Positions 1-7,367 of a stretch of 8,161 nt of DNA are shown one piece after another (positions within the stretch are counted from its first letter, which is position 1; each line of letters opens with the position of its first letter). This DNA comes from WHSP01 sp040905505 (GTDB taxonomy: Bacteria; Gemmatimonadota; Gemmatimonadetes; Longimicrobiales; Longimicrobiaceae), in assembly GCA_040905505.1 (NCBI GenBank), contig JBBDRL010000045.1, positions 1 through 8,161 of the forward strand, given 5' to 3'. Position numbers and translations under genes: made by a program. A model generated the notes under the pieces. The model was not told the origin of the DNA. It was given only the letters and a program-made list of their open reading frames with translations, and ran no database searches.

Positions 1-49
1 GAATCCTGAATCCTGAATCCTGAATCCTGAATCCTGAATCCTGAATCCT
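1..49. repeat. 7-bp tandem repeat (GAATCCT)x7, cut by window edge
   Basis: Seven perfect head-to-tail copies of GAATCCT (AGGATTC on the minus strand) fill the first 49 bases. A degenerate GACCCCT follows, and its last bases lie next to the hslU stop at 55-57. The array begins at the first base of the window, so more copies may lie outside. It is non-coding relative to hslU and sits directly behind its stop codon. Perfect identity between copies points to recent slippage expansion. No function can be read from it. Confidence 0.95.
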
Positions 50-54
50 GACCC

Positions 55-1572
55 CTACAAAATATACCTCCGCAGGTCCTCGTCCTCCACGATACCCTTC
101 AGCCGCTCCCGCACCTTCTCCGCGTCGATCACCGTATCGCCGACTCCTTCGTCGGGCAGGTCGAAAAGGATCTGCTCGAGTAGCGTGGTGAGCACGGTGT
201 GAAGGCGGCGAGCGCCGATGTTCTCCATGCGGTTGTTGAGGGTCGCGGCGGTCGAAGCGATCGCGCGTACGCCCTCGTCGGTGAAGCTGAGGGACGCGCC
301 CTCGGCGGCCACGAGAGCCTGGTACTGCGTCAGCAGCGCGTTCTTGGGCTCCCGAAGGATGCGTACGAAGTCGTTCTCGGTGAGGTTCTTCAGCTCGACG
401 CGGATCGGGAATCGCCCCTGGAGCTCGGGGATGAGATCCGATGGCTTCGCGATGTGGAACGCACCGGCGGCGACGAAGAGCACATGGTCGGTACGGATCA
501 TTCCGTACTTCGTCTGGACAGTGGAGCCTTCGACGATCGGCAGCAGGTCCCGCTGCACGCCCTCGCGCGAGACGTCGGGTCCCGCTCCACCCCGCTCGCC
601 GGCGATCTTGTCGATCTCGTCGAGGAAGACGATGCCGCTTTCCTCGGCCCGATCGAGCGCCTCGCCGATGACTTCGTCCATATTGATGAGCTTGTCGAGC
701 TCGTCCTGGAGCAGGATCCTGCGTGCCTCGGCGATCGTCACCTGGCGCCGCTTGCTGCGCTTCGGCAGGAGGTCCTGGAGCATCTCCGTGAAGTTGAAGT
801 CCATTCCCTCCATGCCGCCCATCGGGAGCATCATGTTGTCGATGGGCGCTGCCTGCTGGACGTCGACCTCCACCTCGCGCTCCTCGAGCTTCTCGTCCCG
901 CAGCAGCGCGCGCAGCTTGCTTCGCGTACGCTCGCGGCGCTCGCGCAGCTTCCGCTCCTCGTCGGCGTCGGTCGGCGCCTCCTCCGCCGCCTCGCCGGGC
1001 CGCTGGTCCTGAACCTCGCCGGCGCTGCCCACGACGAACGCGCGTGGCTTCTCCGCTGCCGTGGCCTCCTTCGCGCCGTCACCGTCCAGCGGCGGGAGGA
1101 GCAGGTCGAGAATGCGCTCCTCCACCCGCTGCTCAGCCACCTCCTGCACGTCCTCTTCGCGTTCGTTGCGCACCAGGTTGATCGCCACGTCGACCAGGTC
1201 GCGGATCATCGACTCGACGTCCCGGCCGACGTATCCCACCTCGGTGAACTTGGAGGCCTCGACCTTCACGAAGGGGGCTCCGGCCAGGCGGGCGAGCCGC
1301 CGGGCGATCTCCGTCTTCCCGACTCCCGTGGGGCCGATCATGATGATGTTGTTGGGCATGATCTCCTCGCGGAGATCGGCCTCGACGCGCTGGCGGCGCC
1401 ATCGGTTCCGCAGGGCAATCGCGACCGCCTTCTTGGCGTCGTCCTGTCCGACGATATATTTGTCCAGCTCGGCGACGATCTGCCGGGGCGTCAGCTCCTC
1501 CAGCCACGGCAGATCGTCCTCCGAAGGCGTCTTCTCGACGTCTGTGGTCTCCTCAACGGGCGTGCTCGACAT
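55..1572 (-). CDS. hslU: HslU (ClpY), AAA+ ATPase/unfoldase subunit of the HslUV protease
   Basis: HslU is the hexameric ATPase that unfolds substrates and feeds them into the HslV peptidase in the cytoplasm. The 505-residue product has Walker A GPTGVGKT at 80-87, the pore loop GYVGRD at 113-118, Walker B with IVFLDEID at 314-321, the LQGRFP arginine-finger region around 385-389 and the sensor-2 motif GARR at 453-456. It ends in DLRRYIL, which matches the HslU C-terminal tail that docks into HslV and confirms an intact 3' end (stop TAG). It is about 60 residues longer than the 443-residue E. coli protein. The extra length is an acidic N-terminal extension of about 25 residues and a charged, Ala/Glu-rich stretch (about 163-215) inside the I-domain. 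The ATG lies 8 bp after the hslV stop without a strong Shine-Dalgarno, so translation is probably coupled to hslV. Family assignment is secure. Confidence 0.97.
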   Translation of the reverse strand: MSSTPVEETTDVEKTPSEDDLPWLEELTPRQIVAELDKYIVGQDDAKKAVAIALRNRWRRQRVEADLREEIMPNNIIMIGPTGVGKTEIARRLARLAGAPFVKVEASKFTEVGYVGRDVESMIRDLVDVAINLVRNEREEDVQEVAEQRVEERILDLLLPPLDGDGAKEATAAEKPRAFVVGSAGEVQDQRPGEAAEEAPTDADEERKLRERRERTRSKLRALLRDEKLEEREVEVDVQQAAPIDNMMLPMGGMEGMDFNFTEMLQDLLPKRSKRRQVTIAEARRILLQDELDKLINMDEVIGEALDRAEESGIVFLDEIDKIAGERGGAGPDVSREGVQRDLLPIVEGSTVQTKYGMIRTDHVLFVAAGAFHIAKPSDLIPELQGRFPIRVELKNLTENDFVRILREPKNALLTQYQALVAAEGASLSFTDEGVRAIASTAATLNNRMENIGARRLHTVLTTLLEQILFDLPDEGVGDTVIDAEKVRERLKGIVEDEDLRRYIL

Positions 1573-1580
1573 CGTCGTGG

Positions 1581-2126
1581 TCAGTCCAGTTCGAGTACGG
1601 TGATATTTCGATTCGTGTAGACGCAGATGTCACCCGCGATCTCCAAGCCGTGTCGGACGACTTCGGCGGCGGGGAGATCGGTGTGCATCTTGAGCGCGCG
1701 CGCGGCGGCCAGCGCGTACGAGCCGCCGGAGCCGATGCCGATGATCTCGTCATCGGGCTCGATCACGTCGCCGTTGCCCGAGAGGACGTACATGTTCTCG
1801 CCATCCGCCACAGCCAGCAGCGCCTCCAGCCGCCGCAGGACGCGGTCGGACCGCCAGTCCTTCGCCAGCTCGACCGCCGCGCGCGAAAGATTGCCGGGAT
1901 AGCGCTCGAGCTTCTCCTCGAACTTCTCGAAGAGGGTGAAGGCGTCGGCGACGGATCCGGCGAAGCCCGCGAGCACCTTTCCATCGCGAATTTTCCGAAC
2001 CTTCTGTGCGCTTCCCTTCACCACCGTTTCGCCCATGGTGACCTGGCCGTCGCCGCCGAGGGCGACTTTACCGTCCTTTCGGACGGCGAGGATCGTCGTT
2101 GCGTGGAATTCGATCAATTTTGACAT
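1581..2126 (-). CDS. hslV: HslV (ClpQ), threonine peptidase subunit of the HslUV protease
   Basis: HslV forms the double-hexameric proteolytic chamber of HslUV. The 181-residue product reads MSKLIEFHA followed by TTILAV. By alignment with remembered E. coli HslV, Thr10 is the catalytic Thr1, so a 9-residue propeptide should be removed to expose it. The other active-site residues are where expected: Asp26 (GGDGQ, E. coli D17), Lys42 (AQKVRK, K33) and Ser133 (GIGSGG, S124). The conserved blocks AGFAGSVADAFTLFE, AVELAKDWR and GDICVYTN are present. Start ATG at 2126 is the only Met before the catalytic Thr. No good Shine-Dalgarno is visible upstream (CCAAG directly abuts the ATG). It is followed by hslU after 8 bp. 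The 254-bp space upstream means it may be transcribed from its own promoter. Confidence 0.97.
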   Translation of the reverse strand: MSKLIEFHATTILAVRKDGKVALGGDGQVTMGETVVKGSAQKVRKIRDGKVLAGFAGSVADAFTLFEKFEEKLERYPGNLSRAAVELAKDWRSDRVLRRLEALLAVADGENMYVLSGNGDVIEPDDEIIGIGSGGSYALAAARALKMHTDLPAAEVVRHGLEIAGDICVYTNRNITVLELD

Positions 2127-2139
2127 CTTGGAATTTGAA

Positions 2140-2164
2140 TTGGCCTGCGTCGGGCGTCGGCCAA
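2140..2164. promoter_or_regulatory. Possible control region of hslV: TTGGCC-13-GGCCAA inverted repeat
   Basis: A perfect 6-bp inverted repeat, TTGGCC (2140-2145) and GGCCAA (2159-2164), is centred about 26 bp upstream of the hslV ATG. The 13-bp spacer plus part of the right arm contains a direct GCGTCGG duplication. The position would suit an operator or a 5'-UTR hairpin. The arms are short and GC-rich, so chance is a real alternative. I found no convincing -35/-10 pair nearby. Confidence 0.2.
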
Positions 2165-2282
2165 CGATTCGACGCCTGCCTGACCCATACTCCCCCGGAG
2201 CGCGGTGCCGGTTCCGTGAATGCGCTGGGCAGGCGGCTACGTCTCGCCAGCAGAAGCCGCGGTCGGATACACCCCAGACATG

Positions 2283-2371
2283 GTCATCCCCGCGACCGCG
2301 GGGATCCAGTACGGTGGCGCGGGCGAAATGAGGTCACCATCCAACTGGATCCCCGCATTCGCGGGGATGAC
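2283..2371. repeat. REPIN-like element: two inverted REP palindromes
   Basis: Two 28-bp arms, 2283-2310 and 2344-2371, are inverted copies of each other with 26 of 28 positions identical. A 33-bp spacer separates them. Each arm is itself a hairpin with stem ATCCCCGC/GCGGGGAT and a 4-base loop (GACC in the left copy; ATTC as read on the plus strand in the right). Each begins GTC and ends CCAGT when oriented alike. This is the architecture of REP doublets (REPINs/BIMEs), which in other bacteria are dispersed by RAYT-family transposases. The right arm starts 10 bp past the xerC stop. No T-run follows, so it is a poor intrinsic terminator, but the hairpins could stabilise or attenuate a xerC-hslV read-through transcript. 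No transposase is in the window. Confidence 0.8.
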
Positions 2372-2380
2372 GCGAACGCC

Positions 2381-3365
2381 TCATGCTCGGGGATGCGCCT
2401 GTCGATATACCTTCTTGAGCCGTTCGGTCGAGGTGTGAGTATAGACCTGCGTCGTCGAGAGGCTTGCGTGACCCAGCAGTTCCTTCACCGCGATGAGGTC
2501 GGCGCCGGCGTCCACGAGGTGGGTCGCGAAGCTGTGACGAAGGGAATGCGTGGAGAGACCGGCCTCCTCACCGATGCGTTCCAGAAAGCCGCCGACGATC
2601 TTCTGGATCTGGCGCCGCGACAGTCTGCGCCCGTTCTGGCTGAGGAAGAAGGCCCGGCGATCCGCGCCGGTGACGGAAGCGGCCATCTCCTCGCGGCGGG
2701 CGTCATACCTCTGCAACGCGCGAATCGCGGCGCCTCCGACCGGCACGATCCGCTCCTTCCTCCCCTTCCCCTTGACCCGGACGCGTTCCGAGACCAGATC
2801 GAGATCGCCGGTGTTGAGCGTCTGAATCTCGGACAACCGCAGCCCGCTCGAGTAGAGGAGCTCAACGATGGCGTGGTTGCGAACCCCGTGGAACCCCCCA
2901 TCGATGGCCCTACCTTCGGCGGCGGTGAAAAGCGCGTCGATCTGCTGACGGGTCAGGAACGCCGGCAGCGATCGATCCAATCTGGGTGCGCGAACGGTAC
3001 GGGCGGGATTCGCTTCGACGAGCTCCTCGATGTGGAGGAAGCGGAAGATCGCGCGGACCGAGGACAGCTTGCGCGCGACCGAACGTTTGGCCAGACCGCG
3101 ACGGCCGATGCAGTCCCCCATGAACGAGCGGATCGCGAGTCGGTCCACGCCCTTCCAGGTCCAGTCCGGGCCGCCATAATACCGTGTGAAGAACTCCTCG
3201 AGCTCGTCGAGGTCGCGGCTGTAGGCCCCCCCCCCCCCCGGTGCGGGGGGAGAGCTGCCGCTCGTGGGTGATGTGGGAGAGAAATTCGACGAGCTCGCCG
3301 GTGCGCTGCGCGCGGCCGCGTGCGGCGGACCGCCCAACCGGCGGCTCAGCGGGCGATCGCGTCAT
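2381..3365 (-). CDS. xerC: XerC-type tyrosine recombinase, frameshifted at a G14 tract
   Basis: XerC acts with XerD at the dif site to resolve chromosome dimers. Downstream of the tract, counting from the Ala of AYSRDL (codon at 3226-3224), 281 residues carry the full catalytic set: Arg130 (SGLRLSE), Lys154 (VKGKG), His227 and Arg230 (HSLRH), His253 (LLGHAS) and nucleophile Tyr262 (TQVYTH). The spacing matches XerD. The N-terminal part (ELVEFLSHITHERQLSPRT) is read from the ATG at 3365, which overlaps the trmFO stop as ATGA and favours this start. The two parts are in different frames: 14 G (3239-3226) must become 13, 10 or 7 to join them. With 7 the family spacing SPxTxxxY is restored exactly. 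As given, translation from 3365 stops at the TAG at 2910 after 151 residues, without any catalytic residue. Whether this is a sequencing error, a true mutation or phase variation cannot be told here. XerC rather than XerD is called from its place next to hslV. Confidence 0.9.
3226..3239. repeat. Homopolymer C14 (G14 on the coding strand) inside xerC
   Basis: Fourteen consecutive C on the plus strand, followed by GGTGC and then six G (3245-3250). The run and the G6 can form a C6/G6 hairpin with a 5-base loop. The tract lies between codons for SPRT and AYSRDL of xerC and shifts the frame by +1. It is both prone to slippage and hard to sequence. Confidence 0.95.
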
Positions 3366-4651
3366 CCGACCGGCGCAGCTTCCGCCGAGGTCACGCCGTT
3401 GCGCTCCATCCATGCGGCGAAGTCGTCCTGACCACGCCGGGCAAGCGCCTCGCGCTTCTTCTGCTTGTCGCGCACCCGCTCCGGCAAGGGGTCGACCAGC
3501 CCGAAATTGGAGTTCATCGGCTGGAAATGGGCGGGATTGGCCTCGGCGAGGTAGCGCATCAGTCCGCCGAGCATCGTCGTCGGCGGCGGCACGACGGGCT
3601 CGAGGCCGCGAATCAACCGATCGAGGTTCACCGCGGCAAGGATGCCTACGGCGGTCGACTCGGTGTAGCCCTCGACTCCCGTGAGCTGCCCGGCGAAGAT
3701 CAGGTTCGGCCGAGCCGGTAATGATCCGTAGCGCGTCAGTCGAGCCGGGAAGTTGAGATAGGTGTTCCGGTGGATGGATCCCCACCGCAGGAATTCGACT
3801 CCCTCGAGGCCGGGGATCATCCGGAAGACGCGCCGCTGCTCACCGATCTTTAGCCGTGTCTGGAATCCGACCAGATTCCACATCTGCCCCGCCTTGTCCT
3901 CCCGCCGAAGCTGAACGACCGCATGGGCCCGCTTTCCGTCCAATTGGGGGACGGGAAGGCCGATGGGCTTCATGGGGCCGAAACGCAGCGTATCGTGACC
4001 ACGCTCCGCCATCACCTCGATGGGCAGGCACCCCTCGAAGTACGGAACCGCGTCCCAGTCGTGCCCCTCGTGACTCTCCGCGCCGCGCAGCGCCCCGATG
4101 AACGCGTCGTACTGCTCGCGGGTCATCGGTGCGTTGAGATAGTCGTCCCCGTCGCCCTTTCCCCAACGGGAGGCGGCGAAAACGGTCTCATGGTCCAGCG
4201 AATCATCGGACACGATCGGGGCGATCGCGTCGAAGAACGCGAGGCCCTCCTCGCCGAGCGCCTCACGGATCCGCTCGGAGAGGGCGTCCGAGGTGAGCGG
4301 CCCCGTCGCGACGATGGTCGGGCCGACCGGTAGCTCGGTCACTTCCTCCCGAACGATCCGGATCCGCGGATGCGCTTCGATCGCGTCGGTCATCCGCCGG
4401 GCGAAGTCGTGCCGGTCCACGACGAGCGCCGTGCCGCCGGGTACACGCGCCTCGTCGGCGATCCGGAGGAGGATGGAGCCCAGCGCGCGCATCTCCGTCT
4501 TCAGCAGGCCGTGCGCGTTGGTGGGGTCGACGGACTTGAAGGAGTTCGTGCAGACGACCTCGGCGAGCAGGTCCGTCTGATGGGCGGGTGTGCCCTGCTC
4601 GGGGCGCATCTCGTGGAGCGTGACTTGGTGGCCGCGCTCCGCGAGCTGGTA
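3362..4651 (-). CDS. trmFO: TrmFO, methylenetetrahydrofolate/FAD-dependent tRNA (uracil-54-C5)-methyltransferase, 5' end missing
   Basis: TrmFO makes ribothymidine at position 54 of the tRNA T-loop, using methylene-tetrahydrofolate and FADH2. The visible 429 residues begin YQLAERGHQVTLHEMRPE, which is the end of the FAD-binding Rossmann unit, so the start codon and the GxGxxG loop lie in the adjacent N gap. By comparison with B. subtilis TrmFO from memory, about 19 residues are missing. Recognisable blocks are TPAHQTDLLAEVVCTNS (Cys34 of the visible part, matching the conserved CSNS cysteine), GPTIVATGPLTS, YFEGCLPIEVMAERG (Cys208 visible, the catalytic cysteine corresponding to B. subtilis C226), GPMKPIGL, FAGQLTGVEGYTES and HFQPMNSNFGL. 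The stop TGA overlaps the xerC ATG. The first Met visible in frame (4609) is internal and is not the true start. Confidence 0.95.
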   Translation of the reverse strand, partial: YQLAERGHQVTLHEMRPEQGTPAHQTDLLAEVVCTNSFKSVDPTNAHGLLKTEMRALGSILLRIADEARVPGGTALVVDRHDFARRMTDAIEAHPRIRIVREEVTELPVGPTIVATGPLTSDALSERIREALGEEGLAFFDAIAPIVSDDSLDHETVFAASRWGKGDGDDYLNAPMTREQYDAFIGALRGAESHEGHDWDAVPYFEGCLPIEVMAERGHDTLRFGPMKPIGLPVPQLDGKRAHAVVQLRREDKAGQMWNLVGFQTRLKIGEQRRVFRMIPGLEGVEFLRWGSIHRNTYLNFPARLTRYGSLPARPNLIFAGQLTGVEGYTESTAVGILAAVNLDRLIRGLEPVVPPPTTMLGGLMRYLAEANPAHFQPMNSNFGLVDPLPERVRDKQKKREALARRGQDDFAAWMERNGVTSAEAAPVG

Positions 4652-4751
4652 NNNNNNNNNNNNNNNNNNNNNNNNNNNNNNNNNNNNNNNNNNNNNNNNN
4701 NNNNNNNNNNNNNNNNNNNNNNNNNNNNNNNNNNNNNNNNNNNNNNNNNNN
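4652..4751. other. Assembly gap of exactly 100 N
   Basis: The run of 100 N is the conventional placeholder for a gap of unknown length, which marks this as a draft or metagenome assembly. It hides the 3' end of topA and roughly the first 19 codons of trmFO. Any reading frame that appears to pass through it is an artefact. Confidence 0.98.
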
Positions 4752-7365
4752 ACTTCCGTCCCTTGGAACCACTCCCGGCGCGGCTCCGGCCGCCGCCCTT
4801 CCGCCGCCCCTTCTTCTGAGTCGCGGCCCGCGCCGCGAGCAGTTCGACCGCGGCATCGACCGTCAGGGCGTCGGGGTCGGCATCCTTGGGAAGGGACGCG
4901 TTCACTCCGCCATGCTTCACGTACGGCCCGTAGCGCCCGGCAAACAGCAGGATCGGGTCGCCGTCGGCGGGGTGTGGCCCGACCTCCTTCAGCGCCTGCG
5001 CCGATCGCCCGCCGCGTTTGGGCTCGGCGAGCAGCTCGACCGCGCGCTCGAGGGTGACGGTGTAGACGTCGTCCTCCGGCTTCAGCGATCGGAAGTCCTT
5101 CTGATGAACCACGAATGGCCCGAACTTGCCGATCCCCGCCTGAACTTCCTTACCGGACTCGGGATGCATGCCGAGCGTCCGGGGAAGGGAGAGTAGCTTG
5201 AGCGCCATCTCGAGGTCGGCATCTTCGGGGGAGACGCCCTTCGGCAGAGACGCCCGCTTCGGCTTGCCGCCTTCCTTCGGCGTCTCCCCAAGCTGGAAGT
5301 ACGGGCCGAAGCGGCCGGTCAGAACCAGCACCGGCTCGCCCGTCCCGGGGTCGTGGCCGAGCACGTCCGGACCCTGCGCCTTCGCGCGCACCAGCCGCAG
5401 GACCTCCTCTTCGCTGAGATCGGCGGGGGCGATGCCCTCCGGGATCGACGCCGTCAGGCTCTCGTCACCGTCCTTGTACTCGATGAAGGGGCCGAACTTG
5501 CCGATCCGGACCGTCGCCGGGAGCTCATCGAGGTGGATGGTGGAGGCCTCCCGAGGATCGATCTTCGTCTCCCCTTCGGAGACCTGGGTTTCCAGGCCCT
5601 CGGGTCCCAGGTAGAAGTTGCGGAGGTACGGGAGCCATGCCGCGTCGCCCTCGGCGATCTCGTCGAGCTCCTCCTCCATGCGCGCGGTGAAGCGCGTGTC
5701 GACGAGAGTCGGGAAGTGGCGCTCCAGCAGCCCGGTGACCGCGAAGGCCGTGAAGGTCGGGATGAGCTGATTACCCTGCCGGTCGACGTACCCACGGTCG
5801 ATGATGGTCCCGATGATGGTCGCGTAGGTGCTCGGCCGGCCGATCCCCTCGCTCTCGAGCATCTTCACGAGAGAGGCCTCGGTGAAGCGGGCCGGCGGCT
5901 TGGTCTCGTGACCGATCGCCTCCAGGTCGCGCATGTCCAGCCTATCGCCGCTGTGCAGGGGCGGAAGCGGATCGTCGCGGTCCTCGAGCGCCGCCTCGGG
6001 ATCATCCGAACCCTCGACGTAGGCGCGGAAGAAGCCCGGAAAGTCGATTCGCTTGCCGCTCGCCCGGAACACCGCGTCGTCGGCGGCGATCAGCGCGGTG
6101 ATGTGCGTGAGCCGCGCTTCGGCCATCTGACTGGCGACGGTCCGCTTCCAGATCAGCTCGTACAGCGCGGCCTCACGCCCGGAAAGGCCGAGCTGCTCGA
6201 CGGTGCGCATCTCCGTGCCGGCGGGCCGGATGGCTTCGTGCGCTTCCTGGGCACCTTTGGACTTCGTCGCGAACTGACGCGGCCCGTCGCTGAGGTAGGC
6301 GTCGCCGTACAGCGTTCGTATCCGGCCTCGTGCGGCGCTGATCGCCTGCTTGGACAGGTGGACCGAATCCGTCCGCATGTAGGTGATGCACCCTTCCTCG
6401 TAGAGCCGTTGCGCGATTCGCATCGTGTCGCGCGCGGACAGGCGCAGCTTCCGGTTCGCCTCCTGCTGCAGCGTCGAGGTCGTGAAGGGGGGCGCCGGTC
6501 GGCGGACGGAGGCTTTCTCCTCCGTATCCGTCACCCGCCACTCGGCCCGCTCCAGGCGAGTGCGCAGCTCGCGGGCGCCGTCTCCGTCGAGCAGAACGAC
6601 GTCCCTTCCCTCGATGAGCCGGCCGGTGTTCTCGTCGAAGTCGCGCCCGGTGGCCACGCGGGTCCCCGCGATCGTGGCGAGCTGCGCGGTGAACTCGGCG
6701 GGCGTCGCGCCTCCGGCAGTCGCGAGGAGGGCCTTCAGGTCCCAGTACGTTCCTGATCGGAACGCGCGCCGCTCGCGTTCGCGCTGGACGAGCACGCGCA
6801 CCGCGACGGACTGCACACGGCCCGCGGACAGGCCGCTCGCGATCTTCTTCCACAGCAGCGGCGACACCGTGTAGCCGACCAGCCGGTCGAGAATCCGCCG
6901 CGTCTCCTGGGCCCGGACGAGATTCTCGTCGACAGCCCGCGGGTGCGCGAGCGCTTCGCGAATCGCCTCAGGCGTGATCTCGTGGAAGACGATGCGGGTG
7001 ACGGGAACGCGGGGCTTGAGGACCTGCAGGAGGTGCCAGCCGATGCTCTCGCCCTCGCGGTCCTCGTCCGTCGCGAGGATCAGCTCGCTCGCTCCCTTCA
7101 GCAGCCCGCGAAGTTCCGACACGACCTTCTTCTTGGAGCCGGGAACGACGTAGAGCGGCTGGAAGTCGTCGGCGACGTTCACGCCGAGACGGGCCCAGTC
7201 CTCACCGCGCGCGGAGGCGGGGATCTCCGAGGCCGATTCGGGCAGGTCGCGCACGTGCCCCATCGAGGCGGCCACGCGGTAGCCCTCGGGCAGGAACCCG
7301 AGCAGGGTCCGCGCCTTGGTGGGCGACTCGACGACGACGAGCGGCATCTCTTTCTTCGCTGCCAT
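4752..7365 (-). CDS. topA: TopA, type IA DNA topoisomerase I, 3' end lost in the gap
   Basis: TopA relaxes negative supercoils by passing a strand through a Tyr-linked single-strand break. The 871 visible residues start at the ATG at 7365. A TOPRIM domain comes first: Glu13 in VVESPTKA, and Asp100, Asp102 and Glu104 in ATDEDREGE. GLSAGRVQSVAVR follows at 178-190. The catalytic Tyr329 lies in CITYMRTDS, with GIGRPSTYATII at 507-518. After about 615 come four C-terminal repeats with the core GKFGPF/GRFGPY/GKFGPF/GRYGPY (around 622, 684, 746 and 810), then a basic tail (KKGRRKGGGRSRAG...) that enters the gap. No Cys4 zinc finger is visible, unlike E. coli TopA. An upstream in-frame ATG at 7467 lies inside aroK and gives no homologous sequence. 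The ATG at 7365 has GGAG about 14 bases upstream, and Met7 is a possible alternative. The start is two bases after the aroK stop. Confidence 0.97.
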
Positions 7366-7367
7366 GC

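Noticed and set aside
199..1620. A 473-codon plus-strand open frame, antisense to hslU
   Set aside because: It is the high-GC antisense shadow of a clearly homologous hslU, with Arg/Leu/His-rich composition and no recognisable domain.
2173..2235. 8-bp inverted repeat CGCCTGCC ... GGCAGGCG
   Set aside because: The arms are 47 bp apart, very GC-rich and do not extend. A chance match is likely at this base composition.
2283..2371. CRISPR repeat pair
   Set aside because: The 28-bp length and GC-rich palindromes resemble some CRISPR repeats, but the two copies are inverted rather than direct, only two exist and no cas gene is present. A REP doublet fits better.
2344..2371. Intrinsic terminator after xerC
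   Set aside because: The hairpin is strong, but no T-rich run follows it on the minus strand, so I list it only as part of the REP element.
2099..3271. A 390-codon plus-strand open frame across the intergenic region and xerC
   Set aside because: Most of it is antisense to the XerC catalytic domain, and the rest passes through the REP palindromes. No domain or ribosome binding site supports it.
2381..3337. xerC beginning at the ATG at 3337
   Set aside because: The first 37 residues of that frame (MGGPPHAAARSAP...) are unlike any Xer N-terminus. The conserved N-terminal helix sequence is in the frame starting at 3365, so the frames must be joined at the G tract.
5353..6756. A 467-codon plus-strand open frame, antisense to topA
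   Set aside because: It lies opposite well-conserved TopA sequence, including the catalytic region. Its composition is that of a GC-driven shadow and it has no motif.
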